Shown: piece by piece, positions 1-7,224 of the stretch | How the letters are laid out: every line of letters begins with the position of its first letter | Numbering within the stretch: the first letter of the stretch is position 1 | Assembly: GCA_014728565.1 (NCBI GenBank) | Contig: WJLK01000005.1 | Location: 1-33,878 of the forward strand | Origin: Candidatus Pacearchaeota archaeon | GTDB lineage: Archaea; Nanobdellota; Nanobdellia; Pacearchaeales; GW2011-AR1 | DNA: 33,878 bases | Direction of reading: 5' to 3' | The notes under the pieces: model-generated | The model's database searches: none | The model's input: only the letters and a program-made list of their open reading frames with translations | What the model was told of the DNA's origin: nothing | Position numbers and translations under genes: made by a program

Positions 1-2
1 CT

Positions 3-134
3 CAATATACTGCTAAGGAAACCTCTGCTAAGGAAACCTCTGCTAAGGAAACCTCTGCTAAGGAAACCTCTGCTAAGGAAACCTCCTCTGAGCAGAAAAC
101 AAAACAGAAAAAAGATAAAGTTTCTGGATTTTAA
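3..134 (+). CDS. C-terminal end of a protein with an AKETS repeat tail (partial, cut by window start)
   Basis: The third reading frame is open from the first bases of the window to a TAA at 132-134 and encodes 43 residues. These contain five copies of the pentapeptide AKETS followed by a lysine-rich end (SSEQKTKQKKDKVSGF). The tail is charged, hydrophilic and probably disordered. The perfect codon-unit repetition (gct aag gaa acc tct) in the only frame that gives a clean stop supports real coding. The ATPase gene starts 35 bases downstream on the same strand, so the two may be co-transcribed. The body of the protein lies outside the window, so its function cannot be told. Confidence 0.6.
   Translation, partial: QYTAKETSAKETSAKETSAKETSAKETSSEQKTKQKKDKVSGF
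12..86 (+). repeat. Tandem repeat, five 15-bp units
   Basis: Five consecutive copies of gctaaggaaacctct; the last ends in tcc instead of tct. The unit length is a multiple of three, so each copy adds one AKETS pentapeptide to the partial protein above. The array may continue in degenerate form beyond the window start. Such arrays change copy number easily by slippage. Confidence 0.9.
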
Positions 135-168
135 TTAATTTTATAATACCTGAATTCCTTGTTTTCTC

Positions 169-969
169 ATGGTTAAAAAGAAAAAAAATAAAAAAAGATT
201 CTTATTAAAATCTCTTTTTTTTATAATTAAAATACCTTATTATGGATTTAAAGGAATCTCTTTTTTAGTAAAAAAATCAGATAAAGTAATTAAAAAAAAG
301 AGAGTAATGAAAAAAAGATCAAAGCTTATTCCTGTTTATGAGGATATTAAGTTAATTCAGTCAATAGAAGGAAATTATAAAAAATGGGAAAATTCTCTTA
401 TTGATTCAGATAGCAAGATAGGTGTTATATTAGGAGCAAGAGGTTCTGGAAAAACAGCATTTGGAATAAAATTCTTAGAAAATCTTCATGCAAAAACAGG
501 CAAGGATTGTTATGCAATAGGATTTAAAGAAGAAGAGATGCCTTCCTGGATAAAAATAGCATCAGATATCTCTCAGCTAACAAATGATTCTTTTGTTTTA
601 GTTGATGAAGGAGGTATATTATTCAGCTCCAGGAATTCTATGAGTAGTGCTAATAAGTTTCTTAGTGAGCTTATTCTGGTTGCAAGGCATAAAAATTTGA
701 ATATATTTTTTATCTCTCAGAATTCATCAAATTTAGATGTAAATATACTTAGGCAGAGTGATTTTCTAATTCTCAAACCCTCCTCTCTTTTACAAAAAAA
801 TTTTGAGAGGAAAATAATACAGAAAATTTATGAAGAGGAAAGTGATTTTTTTGAAAAATTCAAGGAAAACAAAGGTTTAGCTTATATTTATGGTGATAGT
901 TTCAAAGGATTTATCAGTAATCCTCTTCCGAGTTTTTGGACAAGTGGTATAAGTAAGAGTTTTAGATAG
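169..969 (+). CDS. Zot/FtsK-HerA-like P-loop ATPase with N-terminal membrane-associated segment
   Basis: A 266-residue protein. Residues 1-50 are very basic with a hydrophobic stretch at about 11-34, suggesting membrane association. The P-loop domain follows, with Walker A GARGSGKT at 89-96, Walker B FVLVDEGG at 142-149 and a sensor-like ISQN at 182-185 after a strand in which R173 and H174 precede the hydrophobic core. This arrangement is that of Zot-type (filamentous phage assembly) and FtsK/HerA-type ATPases, which move DNA or protein at membranes. The Zot label refers to fold only; there is nothing toxin-like here. The gene lies 35 bases after the AKETS-tail gene and converges with metK, 16 bases apart. 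Its substrate is unknown. It may be an element-encoded assembly ATPase or a cellular motor. Confidence 0.6.
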   Translation: MVKKKKNKKRFLLKSLFFIIKIPYYGFKGISFLVKKSDKVIKKKRVMKKRSKLIPVYEDIKLIQSIEGNYKKWENSLIDSDSKIGVILGARGSGKTAFGIKFLENLHAKTGKDCYAIGFKEEEMPSWIKIASDISQLTNDSFVLVDEGGILFSSRNSMSSANKFLSELILVARHKNLNIFFISQNSSNLDVNILRQSDFLILKPSSLLQKNFERKIIQKIYEEESDFFEKFKENKGLAYIYGDSFKGFISNPLPSFWTSGISKSFR

Positions 970-985
970 TTTTTATATGTCTTTC
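970..985 (+). terminator. T-rich termination region for the ATPase transcript
   Basis: The 16 bases between the convergent ATPase and metK genes are T-rich on the + strand (tttttatatgtctttc). Archaeal RNA polymerase terminates at T-runs without needing a hairpin, so this is a plausible stop. It is a weak call because T-runs are frequent in such A+T-rich DNA. Confidence 0.3.
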
Positions 986-2161
986 TTATTTATATGAATG
1001 GCTTGCTGTTAATGCCTCTCTGAGTATATTTGCTTTATCAGTTTTCTCCCATGTGAAGTCAGGATCATTTCTCCCAAAATGCCCATATGCAGCTGTTTTT
1101 TTGTAAATAGGTCTTTTTAAATTCAGACTTTCTATGACTCCTCGAGGTGTCAGATTGAAGTTTTTATAAACTAGTTCAGATATTTTTTCTTCAGGAATCT
1201 TATTAGTTCCAAAACAATCTACTCTGATGCTTGTAGGTTTTGAAACTCCAATAGCATAGCTTAAGGCAACCTCACATTTATCAGCAAGACCTGCTGCAAC
1301 AATATTCTTAGCTACATATCTTGCCATATAAGCAGCACTTCTGTCTACCTTACTAGAATCTTTGCCTGAGAATGCTCCTCCTCCATGTCTGCCAATACCA
1401 CCATAAGTATCTACAATAATCTTCCTGCCAGTTAATCCAGCATCTCCTTCTGGACCTCCTATTACAAACCTTCCAGTAGGATTGATATGAATTTTTGTTT
1501 GCTCATTCATATATTCTTTGCAAATAGGAGATACTACCTTCTCAAGAATCTCTCTTTTAATAGTTTCTTCAGAGATGTCCTCTATATGCTGCTGAGCAAT
1601 TACTACTGCTGTCAACCTGTGAGGTTTTCCATTTTCATACTCCACACTAACCTGAGATTTTCCATCAGGACCCAAACCTCTTATTATGTTTGTTTTTCTT
1701 ACAACAGATAATCTTTTTGTCAGTTTATGAGCAAGCATAATAGGAAGAGGCATTAGTTCTTCTGTCTCATTACATGCATAACCATACATCATTCCCTGGT
1801 CTCCAGCACCCTGTTCCTTATCCTCTCCCATACCCTCTGTAATTCCCTGAGAGATATCTGGACTTTGTTCTTTAATACCTGTCCATACACCTGCATCTTT
1901 ATAACTTATTCCAAATCTAACATCTGTATAACCTATTTCTTTCAGACAATTTCTTGTTATCTTTATTGCATCTAAGAATCCTCTGGTTTTTATCTCTCCA
2001 GTTATAAAAACACTGCCTGTTGTTATCATGCATTCAACACCTGCTCTTGAATCAGGGTCTTGGGCTATAAGGTTATCTAAAATAGCATCACAAATCTGAT
2101 CGCATATTTTATCTGGATGACCCTCAGTTACACTTTCAGAGGTTATCACATACTTTTTCAT
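986..2161 (-). CDS. metK: S-adenosylmethionine synthetase, bacterial MetK type
   Basis: A 391-residue enzyme that makes S-adenosylmethionine from ATP and methionine in the cytoplasm. Length and motifs fit the bacterial/eukaryotic family: GHPDK at 14-18, GAGDQGMMYGYA at 118-129, GGPEGDAGLTGRK at about 235-247 and the P-loop-like GGAFSGKD at 261-268. Most archaea use a distinct, very divergent enzyme (the MAT/COG1812 family), so this is the bacterial form, probably acquired long ago. The gene is complete and all motifs seen are intact. It is downstream of the pilin-like cluster but separated by 62 bases that contain its own TATA-like box, so it is probably transcribed independently. The product supplies the methyl donor for methyltransferases such as TrmY at 32071-32652. 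Confidence 0.95.
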   Translation of the reverse strand: MKKYVITSESVTEGHPDKICDQICDAILDNLIAQDPDSRAGVECMITTGSVFITGEIKTRGFLDAIKITRNCLKEIGYTDVRFGISYKDAGVWTGIKEQSPDISQGITEGMGEDKEQGAGDQGMMYGYACNETEELMPLPIMLAHKLTKRLSVVRKTNIIRGLGPDGKSQVSVEYENGKPHRLTAVVIAQQHIEDISEETIKREILEKVVSPICKEYMNEQTKIHINPTGRFVIGGPEGDAGLTGRKIIVDTYGGIGRHGGGAFSGKDSSKVDRSAAYMARYVAKNIVAAGLADKCEVALSYAIGVSKPTSIRVDCFGTNKIPEEKISELVYKNFNLTPRGVIESLNLKRPIYKKTAAYGHFGRNDPDFTWEKTDKANILREALTASHSYK

Positions 2162-2186
2162 TTTAGATTCAATATTTAAGAGAAAA

Positions 2187-2200
2187 ATTTATTTTTAAAT
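2187..2200 (-). promoter_or_regulatory. TATA-like box for metK
   Basis: The - strand reads ATTTAAAAATAAAT, centred about 32 bases before the metK ATG, which places transcription start a few bases upstream of the start codon. No Shine-Dalgarno sequence is present. Confidence 0.45.
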
Positions 2201-2223
2201 TAAATTATCATTTATAATATATT

Positions 2224-2781
2224 TTAACTACCTTTACATACTTCTAGATTAACACTCAATCTTCCTGAACTAAATCCACTAACATGTATAAGATGATTTC
2301 CTCCAGGTTTTGAAACACAACCCTCAAACTTTCCATCTCCAAAATTAATCATTTCCTCATCTGGTTCAAGATCATTTAAAGAATCATAATATATCCTCAG
2401 ATTATAAGCTCTGTAAGGAGATTCTGGACTAACTCTCAGTGATTCACCAAGAACTTCCATGAGATTTTCCTCAAGAGCACTGCATACACTCCTGCCGTCA
2501 ATACAGTTCTGATTAGGGCTTTTGTAACAAGTTCTGATTAAATCCTGAATTTCTCTGTACTGGGGAACAAAATTTATAGCACAATCTGATGTATAATACA
2601 TAGTTGCTTCTAGAAGATTAGATATCTCAATACTTGTCCCTTTAGAAGGACCTTTTGTAACATACAAAGATAGAAAAATAACTCCAATTATTGCTACAAT
2701 AGCAACTATAATTACAAATCCTGCTATTTCATGTTGGGCATATTTTGATTTAACAAATTTTTTATTTTTATTTTTTCTCAT
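2224..2781 (-). CDS. Pilin-like protein with N-terminal membrane helix
   Basis: A 185-residue protein and the last gene of the pilin-like cluster. A basic N-terminus ending KSKYAQHEIAG is followed by one hydrophobic helix at about residues 21-42. The basic run, then small residue plus Q, then helix resembles an archaeal prepilin (class III) signal peptide, with possible cleavage A|Q. The rest is a soluble, probably extracytoplasmic domain with several cysteines (for example in TSDCA, RTCYKS, QNCIDG and SVCSAL) that could form disulfides. It begins 1 base after the stop of the 346-residue pilin-like gene, so the two are translationally coupled. I recognise no named family for the C-terminal domain. 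Confidence 0.7.
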   Translation of the reverse strand: MRKNKNKKFVKSKYAQHEIAGFVIIVAIVAIIGVIFLSLYVTKGPSKGTSIEISNLLEATMYYTSDCAINFVPQYREIQDLIRTCYKSPNQNCIDGRSVCSALEENLMEVLGESLRVSPESPYRAYNLRIYYDSLNDLEPDEEMINFGDGKFEGCVSKPGGNHLIHVSGFSSGRLSVNLEVCKGS

Positions 2782-2782
2782 A

Positions 2783-3823
2783 CTACTCTCCTCTATCTAG
2801 TTTAGTTCCTGCAACCAGCATTGCAACCTCACATTTGTCATAAGTGTATCCATTTTCATACATTTTTCTGCAAAGAGCAACATAACTTGATACCTTTCTT
2901 TCATTCTCAACATCTTTATCATAAATATCAAAAACATCGCAATTAAGATCACATTTTTCAGGAACAAGAACCTCTTCATAACACTCTTCTTCTTGTACAG
3001 GAGTACATTCCTCTACAGTTGATTCTATTCTTATCTCATAATCACATCCACCTATATTATCCCTTATTCTATCATCTTCAAAAAATACTATAAACTCAGT
3101 TGCACCAGCAGGAACATTTACAGTTTTAAGCTGATGTAGAAAATATTTTTTTCCAACTGGCTGATTTTTATTGTAAAATCTTCCCTGAGGGCCACTCATA
3201 GCACCTTTTACATAAGTTGTACTAGAGCAATCAAGTATATCTCTCATATGCTGAGGATCAATGAATTGTCCGCTTATTTTTGTTAGAGTGAATTTATCTC
3301 CAGGTGAAAAATCCCTTGGAGATTTAGCAGCAATTACATGGTCACTTTCTGGTTTTTTTGAAGCTATGTAACCTTTAACCCATTTAGTATCTGTACAAGG
3401 ATTATATTCAATAGGACAGGGCACAGGTGTTTTAATTGATTTCACAAGAGAGCCTCCTTTGCAGGCATTGTAGTCAGCATAAGTGCATTTAATCATCTCT
3501 TCTTCAGTTTTTCCAAAACCACTTGGTCTCACAACTTTTAAACTACTAAAAGGCCAGAAATATTCATAATTATCCTTATCTAGTAAAACTATTAGTTTGT
3601 CAGCATCAATGCAGTTTGATTTTGAGGCAACACAACTGAATTCAGGAGAGTCTGCTAAATTAACTAGAGCTGAAAGAGTTCTCTCTTCAGCTATTTTCAT
3701 TGCCTCCTCTCTTAGATTACCCATGAAAACTGCTACTACAAATAAACCTACTAAAACAAAGAAAAACATAAGAGCAACTATCATAAATGCCATTTCCTGT
3801 ATTTTTATCTGAGCTTTTTTCAT
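2783..3823 (-). CDS. Pilin-like protein, TadE-like N-terminus, cysteine-containing domain
   Basis: A 346-residue protein. The N-terminus KKAQIKIQEMAFM followed by a hydrophobic helix to about residue 34 and then an amphipathic segment (LREEAMKIAEERTLSALVNL) is typical of pilin or TadE/G-like proteins that sit in the membrane and polymerise through their first helix. A glutamate occurs at +6 after the putative A|Q cleavage, close to the +5 glutamate of true pilins. The exported part has many cysteines, clustered near residues 270-300 (EECTP, EECYEE, EKCDLNCD). Its start is separated from the upstream gene by an unusual 145-base spacer. Function is inferred from architecture only. Confidence 0.7.
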   Translation of the reverse strand: MKKAQIKIQEMAFMIVALMFFFVLVGLFVVAVFMGNLREEAMKIAEERTLSALVNLADSPEFSCVASKSNCIDADKLIVLLDKDNYEYFWPFSSLKVVRPSGFGKTEEEMIKCTYADYNACKGGSLVKSIKTPVPCPIEYNPCTDTKWVKGYIASKKPESDHVIAAKSPRDFSPGDKFTLTKISGQFIDPQHMRDILDCSSTTYVKGAMSGPQGRFYNKNQPVGKKYFLHQLKTVNVPAGATEFIVFFEDDRIRDNIGGCDYEIRIESTVEECTPVQEEECYEEVLVPEKCDLNCDVFDIYDKDVENERKVSSYVALCRKMYENGYTYDKCEVAMLVAGTKLDRGE

Positions 3824-3837
3824 TTTGATATTTTTAT

Positions 3838-3967
3838 TTTTTGATGTTTTTGAAATCTTTCACCCCCCTTTTGAGTCTTGGTTTGCTTAAAGATTCAGAA
3901 AATTCTTCATTCTTCTGAATTTTCTGGGCACAAAAATCTTTTGATTTTTGATGTTTTTGAAATCTTT
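3838..3967. repeat. 23-bp direct repeats flanking an 84-bp spacer with a hairpin
   Basis: A perfect 23-bp sequence containing ttgatgtttttgaaatc occurs at 3838-3860 and again at 3945-3967, right after the stop of the upstream gene. Between them lies an inverted repeat, CAGAAAATTC (3896-3905) and GAATTTTCTG (3917-3926), with an 11-base loop. The - strand of the spacer also carries a purine run (AGGGGGGTGA, around 3861-3870), the strongest Shine-Dalgarno-like string in the cluster, but no start codon follows it at usual distance. The - strand is open in one frame for about 40 codons without an ATG. It is either a degenerated gene start or a small inserted element. Confidence 0.6.
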
Positions 3968-3968
3968 A

Positions 3969-4889
3969 CTAGTATAGTTGACATCCTGTAACTGCAGCCT
4001 CGTTTATTGAATCTATATCTTCGATTTCATCCAGTAGATAGATAAGATCTCTTGAACTTTCAATATCTCCTATTGTTCTGGATAGTTTAGGTCCTATTTT
4101 TGATTCACAGTTCACTCTTTTGAGTATATCAATTTTTTCAATGTAGATCTTAGCTAGTTCATTATGCCTGCTTTTTAATCTTCTAACATTGCATTCGTAT
4201 ATCTCTGGAGATGAAAAGATAGCAGCATATAAAAGGTCTCCTATGAAATATAAAGTTTCACTATTTTTTTTAACATAACTTCCAGTCAGGGAAATATCAA
4301 TATCACAATTTCCTGATTTAAAACAAACACTTATGCCATCACAATCTTCTGATGAGTTTACAAAATGCACATTGTTTATATTTAATCTTTGAAGCTCATC
4401 CTGGATTATGTCAGGAGAGTCATAGAAACAGTAATCACCAGCAGTTACAATTACCAAATCAGAAACCTTGAAAGGCATAAAAAAAGGCACTGAAAAAATA
4501 TAATAATTATTTCCCTGAACCTCATTTTCAGCAAAAACATATTTATCTACAACAGTTATTCTGTAGCCTTCTTCAGCTTCCTCTCTTCCAAGAGTCTCCT
4601 GGGAAAAGGAGATGTAATTTTTACCAAACGGAGGGTTTAAAACAGAATCACACTGATAATAGGTCTTAACTTTGTTTCTAAATCCAATCTCCATTGATTT
4701 TCCAGAAGCTAATCCAGTTTCTAGAGGATCAAAAAGAGATATAAATCTAGCTGCACTTTCTGTAAAAACAGTTTTTTCACCAGTTCCTATAATCTTGCTT
4801 GCAGTAAAAATTGCAAAAAACAGAATTATTCCTCCTACAATAATTGCAAAAATCCAGTTAAAACTCATACCAATTGCTTTTTTTCTCAT
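3969..4889 (-). CDS. Pilin-like membrane protein of the cluster (KKAIGMSF N-terminus)
   Basis: A 306-residue protein with a short basic start (MRKKAIGMSF), one hydrophobic helix at about 8-30 and a large exported domain. The N-terminus resembles that of the 178-residue protein at 5655-6191 (both have KKA, then a G/S-rich turn, then a helix rich in I and F), so the two may be distant paralogues. Cysteines are spread through the domain (YQCDS, DYCFY, EDCDGISVCF, GNCDI, YECNV, VNCES, TGCQLY). Its ATG overlaps the stop of the upstream 251-residue gene by 4 bases (ATGA), which indicates translational coupling. No catalytic motif was noticed. Confidence 0.7.
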   Translation of the reverse strand: MRKKAIGMSFNWIFAIIVGGIILFFAIFTASKIIGTGEKTVFTESAARFISLFDPLETGLASGKSMEIGFRNKVKTYYQCDSVLNPPFGKNYISFSQETLGREEAEEGYRITVVDKYVFAENEVQGNNYYIFSVPFFMPFKVSDLVIVTAGDYCFYDSPDIIQDELQRLNINNVHFVNSSEDCDGISVCFKSGNCDIDISLTGSYVKKNSETLYFIGDLLYAAIFSSPEIYECNVRRLKSRHNELAKIYIEKIDILKRVNCESKIGPKLSRTIGDIESSRDLIYLLDEIEDIDSINEAAVTGCQLY

Positions 4890-5641
4890 CTTGTCAAAGT
4901 TTGATTGTATTTATTTACAAAATTGAATATAAATCTTTCCTGAAGTGAAGAGTTGTTATCAATAAAAGTAAATAGTGTAGCATTCTCATTTATGTTGTAC
5001 ACATTGACTCTAAAATAATCTCCTCTTGTTATTGCATTTAAACAAACATTGCATGTATCATTACCATGTTTTACCTGGTCAAATGTAAAGATTCTTATAG
5101 CATTGTATATTTTTCCTAACCTTACTGGAACATCAGTCTTGAAATCCCTTAAGAAATAAGTTTTTTCACCCTCCTTGGTGATACTAACAGGATACTCAAT
5201 ATCAAAAATAACTGATTCATCTTTAATTAAAACATTACTGTATACTTTTCCTCTATCTATATCAAGGTCAGAAAAATCACTGAAATCAACACAATCTGGA
5301 AGTCTCTCGTTCATGTATAAGCTGAGTTCATGCTCAATTTCTTCTTTATCAGGAATGTAATTTTTTCCATCATAAAAATAATAAGGGAATCTTCCCTCAA
5401 ATGAAGGTTCTGGAATTTCCTCATAATAACCTCCTTTTTTTCCAACATGCAGAACAGCCCTCTCTGCTATTTCTGAAACACAATCTTCAATTATTAAATG
5501 AATAGGTTCTATTTCATTACCTATTTTTTTTAAATTAAAATTAAAAATATGGGATTCAAGAAAAATAAAACCAGAAACAAGTACTATTAAAATTATCCCA
5601 AATATAACAAATGCTGTCACCTGGCTTTTTTTTAGGTTCAT
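4886..5641 (-). CDS. KKSQVT-family pilin-like protein, copy 4
   Basis: A 251-residue protein beginning MNLKKSQVTAFVIFG: a basic segment, a possible S|Q cleavage site and a hydrophobic helix to about residue 28, as in class III (prepilin-type) signal peptides but without the +5 glutamate. The exported domain is a clear paralogue of the protein at 9342-10082: both share EP(I/V)H near the start, GGYY, FPYYFY, a YP(I/V)S(V/I)TK strand, FKTDVP/FQTDVP, a CxxC (CNVC here, CITC there) and a closing FNF(V/A)NKY. The CxxC and the conserved single cysteines suggest disulfides outside the membrane. It overlaps the following gene by 4 bases and lies 13 bases after the preceding one. Confidence 0.75.
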   Translation of the reverse strand: MNLKKSQVTAFVIFGIILIVLVSGFIFLESHIFNFNLKKIGNEIEPIHLIIEDCVSEIAERAVLHVGKKGGYYEEIPEPSFEGRFPYYFYDGKNYIPDKEEIEHELSLYMNERLPDCVDFSDFSDLDIDRGKVYSNVLIKDESVIFDIEYPVSITKEGEKTYFLRDFKTDVPVRLGKIYNAIRIFTFDQVKHGNDTCNVCLNAITRGDYFRVNVYNINENATLFTFIDNNSSLQERFIFNFVNKYNQTLTR

Positions 5642-5654
5642 TTTAAACCTTTTA

Positions 5655-6191
5655 TTAGGAAATTTCCTGATTTTTTGGTTCTCTTATTTTAACAAGACCT
5701 TCATTGAATAGTTTTATAATTCTCATTCTAACAACACCATCCTCGACAGGAACACAAAAAGGATTTGAAGATCTAGTTATAAACTCAATATCCAGGTGTT
5801 TTATCTCATACATCTCCATATTACATGCAGACCCTATTGGATAAAGAAAAAGATTAGACTCCATTCCTTCATAAACACTTAAATCCAGACCAATATTTTC
5901 ATAATCTCCTCTGAGACTTTTTGACAGATTTGCAAAACAGACAAACTCTACATTTGTTGGAAGAGTGCTTTTAAATTCATAATCATCACTCTGACTGTTC
6001 CAGGCTCTATCAATTGTCTCCTTAAAATCATCAGAAAAAAGACCTACTTTTGCACAATCTCTGGTTTTTAAAAAAGATCTCACTACCATAAAAGCTATAA
6101 CTAAAAAAAATATTATGAGTATTATTGAGAATATTGTTGAAAAAGATATACCAATACTACTGCCCTGTGCTTTTTTACCTCTTTTTATCAT
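5655..6191 (-). CDS. Pilin-like membrane protein (KKAQGSSIG N-terminus)
   Basis: A 178-residue protein. MIKRGKKAQGSSIGISF precedes a hydrophobic helix (about 16-38), giving a prepilin-like layout with possible A|Q cleavage. The remaining 140 residues form a soluble domain with few cysteines (RDCAKV, EFCFA-like FVCFAN, SACNM, PFCVP). It follows the Tat-protein gene by 46 bases and has its own TATA-like box in that gap, so it may start a second transcript covering the genes down to 2224. The N-terminal helix and general plan match the 306-residue protein at 3969-4889. No specific function is recognised. Confidence 0.68.
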   Translation of the reverse strand: MIKRGKKAQGSSIGISFSTIFSIILIIFFLVIAFMVVRSFLKTRDCAKVGLFSDDFKETIDRAWNSQSDDYEFKSTLPTNVEFVCFANLSKSLRGDYENIGLDLSVYEGMESNLFLYPIGSACNMEMYEIKHLDIEFITRSSNPFCVPVEDGVVRMRIIKLFNEGLVKIREPKNQEIS

Positions 6192-6207
6192 CTCATAACT
6201 AAAAAAA

Positions 6208-6220
6208 CTTTATTAATAAA
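6208..6220 (-). promoter_or_regulatory. TATA-like box for the 178-residue gene
   Basis: The - strand reads TTTATTAATAAAG, centred about 23 bases before the ATG at 6191. That is the spacing expected for a leaderless archaeal transcript, and it suggests an internal promoter within the cluster. Confidence 0.4.
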
Positions 6221-6237
6221 TCTTATTGAACAAGAAT

Positions 6238-7146
6238 TTATTGAAGTGTGATAATCGGAGAATGTTTTTCAACAATTCTATAACCCTCTCTGATTATATC
6301 ATAATCAACCTTCCCCTGGCTAGTCTGAATGACTCTTCCTTTATGATCTCCAAACTTCATCCTAATATCAGGAGGTATTTTACCTTCATATCCTGCATCT
6401 TCTGGAATTTCTCCTATTTGAAATTCTAATCTTCCTGTTCTAGAATCTAAACCATAGTTAACAAACTGATCTCCAAGAACAGCAAAAAAAGGACCCTGAG
6501 TTTCAATTATAGCACCCTGGTCATATAATCTAAAAGGCTTAGGATTAGGTTTCCTTACATTAATTTTTCCAGGAGGTGAATTTTCTGCACCTGCTATAAT
6601 TGCAAGTGATTCTCCTCTCTGAATATCAACATATCTATTGCCTCTTAAAAATTCTACACTTCCTGTTTCTTTTCCTGCTGGAGCAGAAATTTCTACTCCT
6701 TGCTCTCCTAAAAAAACATAAGGTTCTGGAAAATCTCTTGGAGGAGTGTTAAAACTAACATAGGTTCTACCCTCTTTAGGGCCATTTATCTCAAGTTCTC
6801 TTATAAGAAGTTTCTGACCTGGAGAAAGGTAAGGTTGTTCATATTTTGGATCAACAGGCAATATCTCTCCATGAGGAAATCTAACATGTCTTGTTTCTTC
6901 TGCTTGCTCCTCTCTAATAGTTCTTATAGCCTCTCTTCTTGCTCCTCTTCCAGGAGGACCAGCCATGTCATCAGGACCTGAACCATCAACAGCAACAGGG
7001 ACTTTTCTTCCATTTACCCAGACATAAAAGACATCAGCTCTTGCTGAATTTTCATTTCCCAATACATCTCCTAATAAAATCCCAGCTAAACCTGCTGCAC
7101 TGGCTTTTAAAAAATTTCTTCTTGGAATTTTTTGTTTAGATTTCAT
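6238..7146 (-). CDS. Tat-exported beta-rich protein of unknown function
   Basis: A 302-residue protein when started at the ATG at 7146. An upstream in-frame ATG at 7191 is rejected because a TATA-like box at 7166-7176 would then lie inside the gene. The N-terminus is a clear twin-arginine signal: PRRNFLKAS (R9, R10) followed by a small-residue hydrophobic segment to about residue 28 and a likely cleavage after SARA. The mature protein looks beta-rich. Its second half resembles residues of the 706-residue protein next door: both have a strand ending GVEIS, an ISxAG/VQAG-type strand and a GPF-x(5)-G-x-QF-x(2)-Y motif. Tat export implies folding, perhaps with a cofactor, before transport. No catalytic motif was recognised. 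Confidence 0.72.
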   Translation of the reverse strand: MKSKQKIPRRNFLKASAAGLAGILLGDVLGNENSARADVFYVWVNGRKVPVAVDGSGPDDMAGPPGRGARREAIRTIREEQAEETRHVRFPHGEILPVDPKYEQPYLSPGQKLLIRELEINGPKEGRTYVSFNTPPRDFPEPYVFLGEQGVEISAPAGKETGSVEFLRGNRYVDIQRGESLAIIAGAENSPPGKINVRKPNPKPFRLYDQGAIIETQGPFFAVLGDQFVNYGLDSRTGRLEFQIGEIPEDAGYEGKIPPDIRMKFGDHKGRVIQTSQGKVDYDIIREGYRIVEKHSPIITLQ

Positions 7147-7165
7147 GTATTTTATAGGAAAAACA

Positions 7166-7176
7166 AGTTTATAAAT
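7166..7176 (-). promoter_or_regulatory. TATA-like box deciding the start of the Tat-signal gene
   Basis: The - strand reads TTTATAAACTT, centred about 25 bases before the ATG at 7146. This matches a leaderless archaeal start and argues against the upstream in-frame ATG at 7191, which would lie upstream of this box. Confidence 0.5.
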
Positions 7177-7224
7177 CTTTTTATTTTTCATTACTACATA
7201 ATAGTAATATTTTTAAGATATAAA

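Noticed and set aside
12..86. Regular 15-bp repeats as a possible CRISPR array
   Set aside because: There are no spacers between units, and the unit is in frame with a coding region.
169..969. Zonula occludens toxin
   Set aside because: The Zot-like label rests on the ATPase fold only; nothing here supports a toxin function, so it is described as an assembly or translocation ATPase.
1487..1711. + strand open frame inside metK, and similar antisense frames throughout
   Set aside because: They overlap strongly supported genes, have no promoter or recognisable product, and reflect low stop frequency on the opposite strand.
3896..3926. Hairpin as an intrinsic terminator within the cluster
   Set aside because: It is not followed by a T-run on the transcribed strand, and downstream genes clearly continue the cluster.
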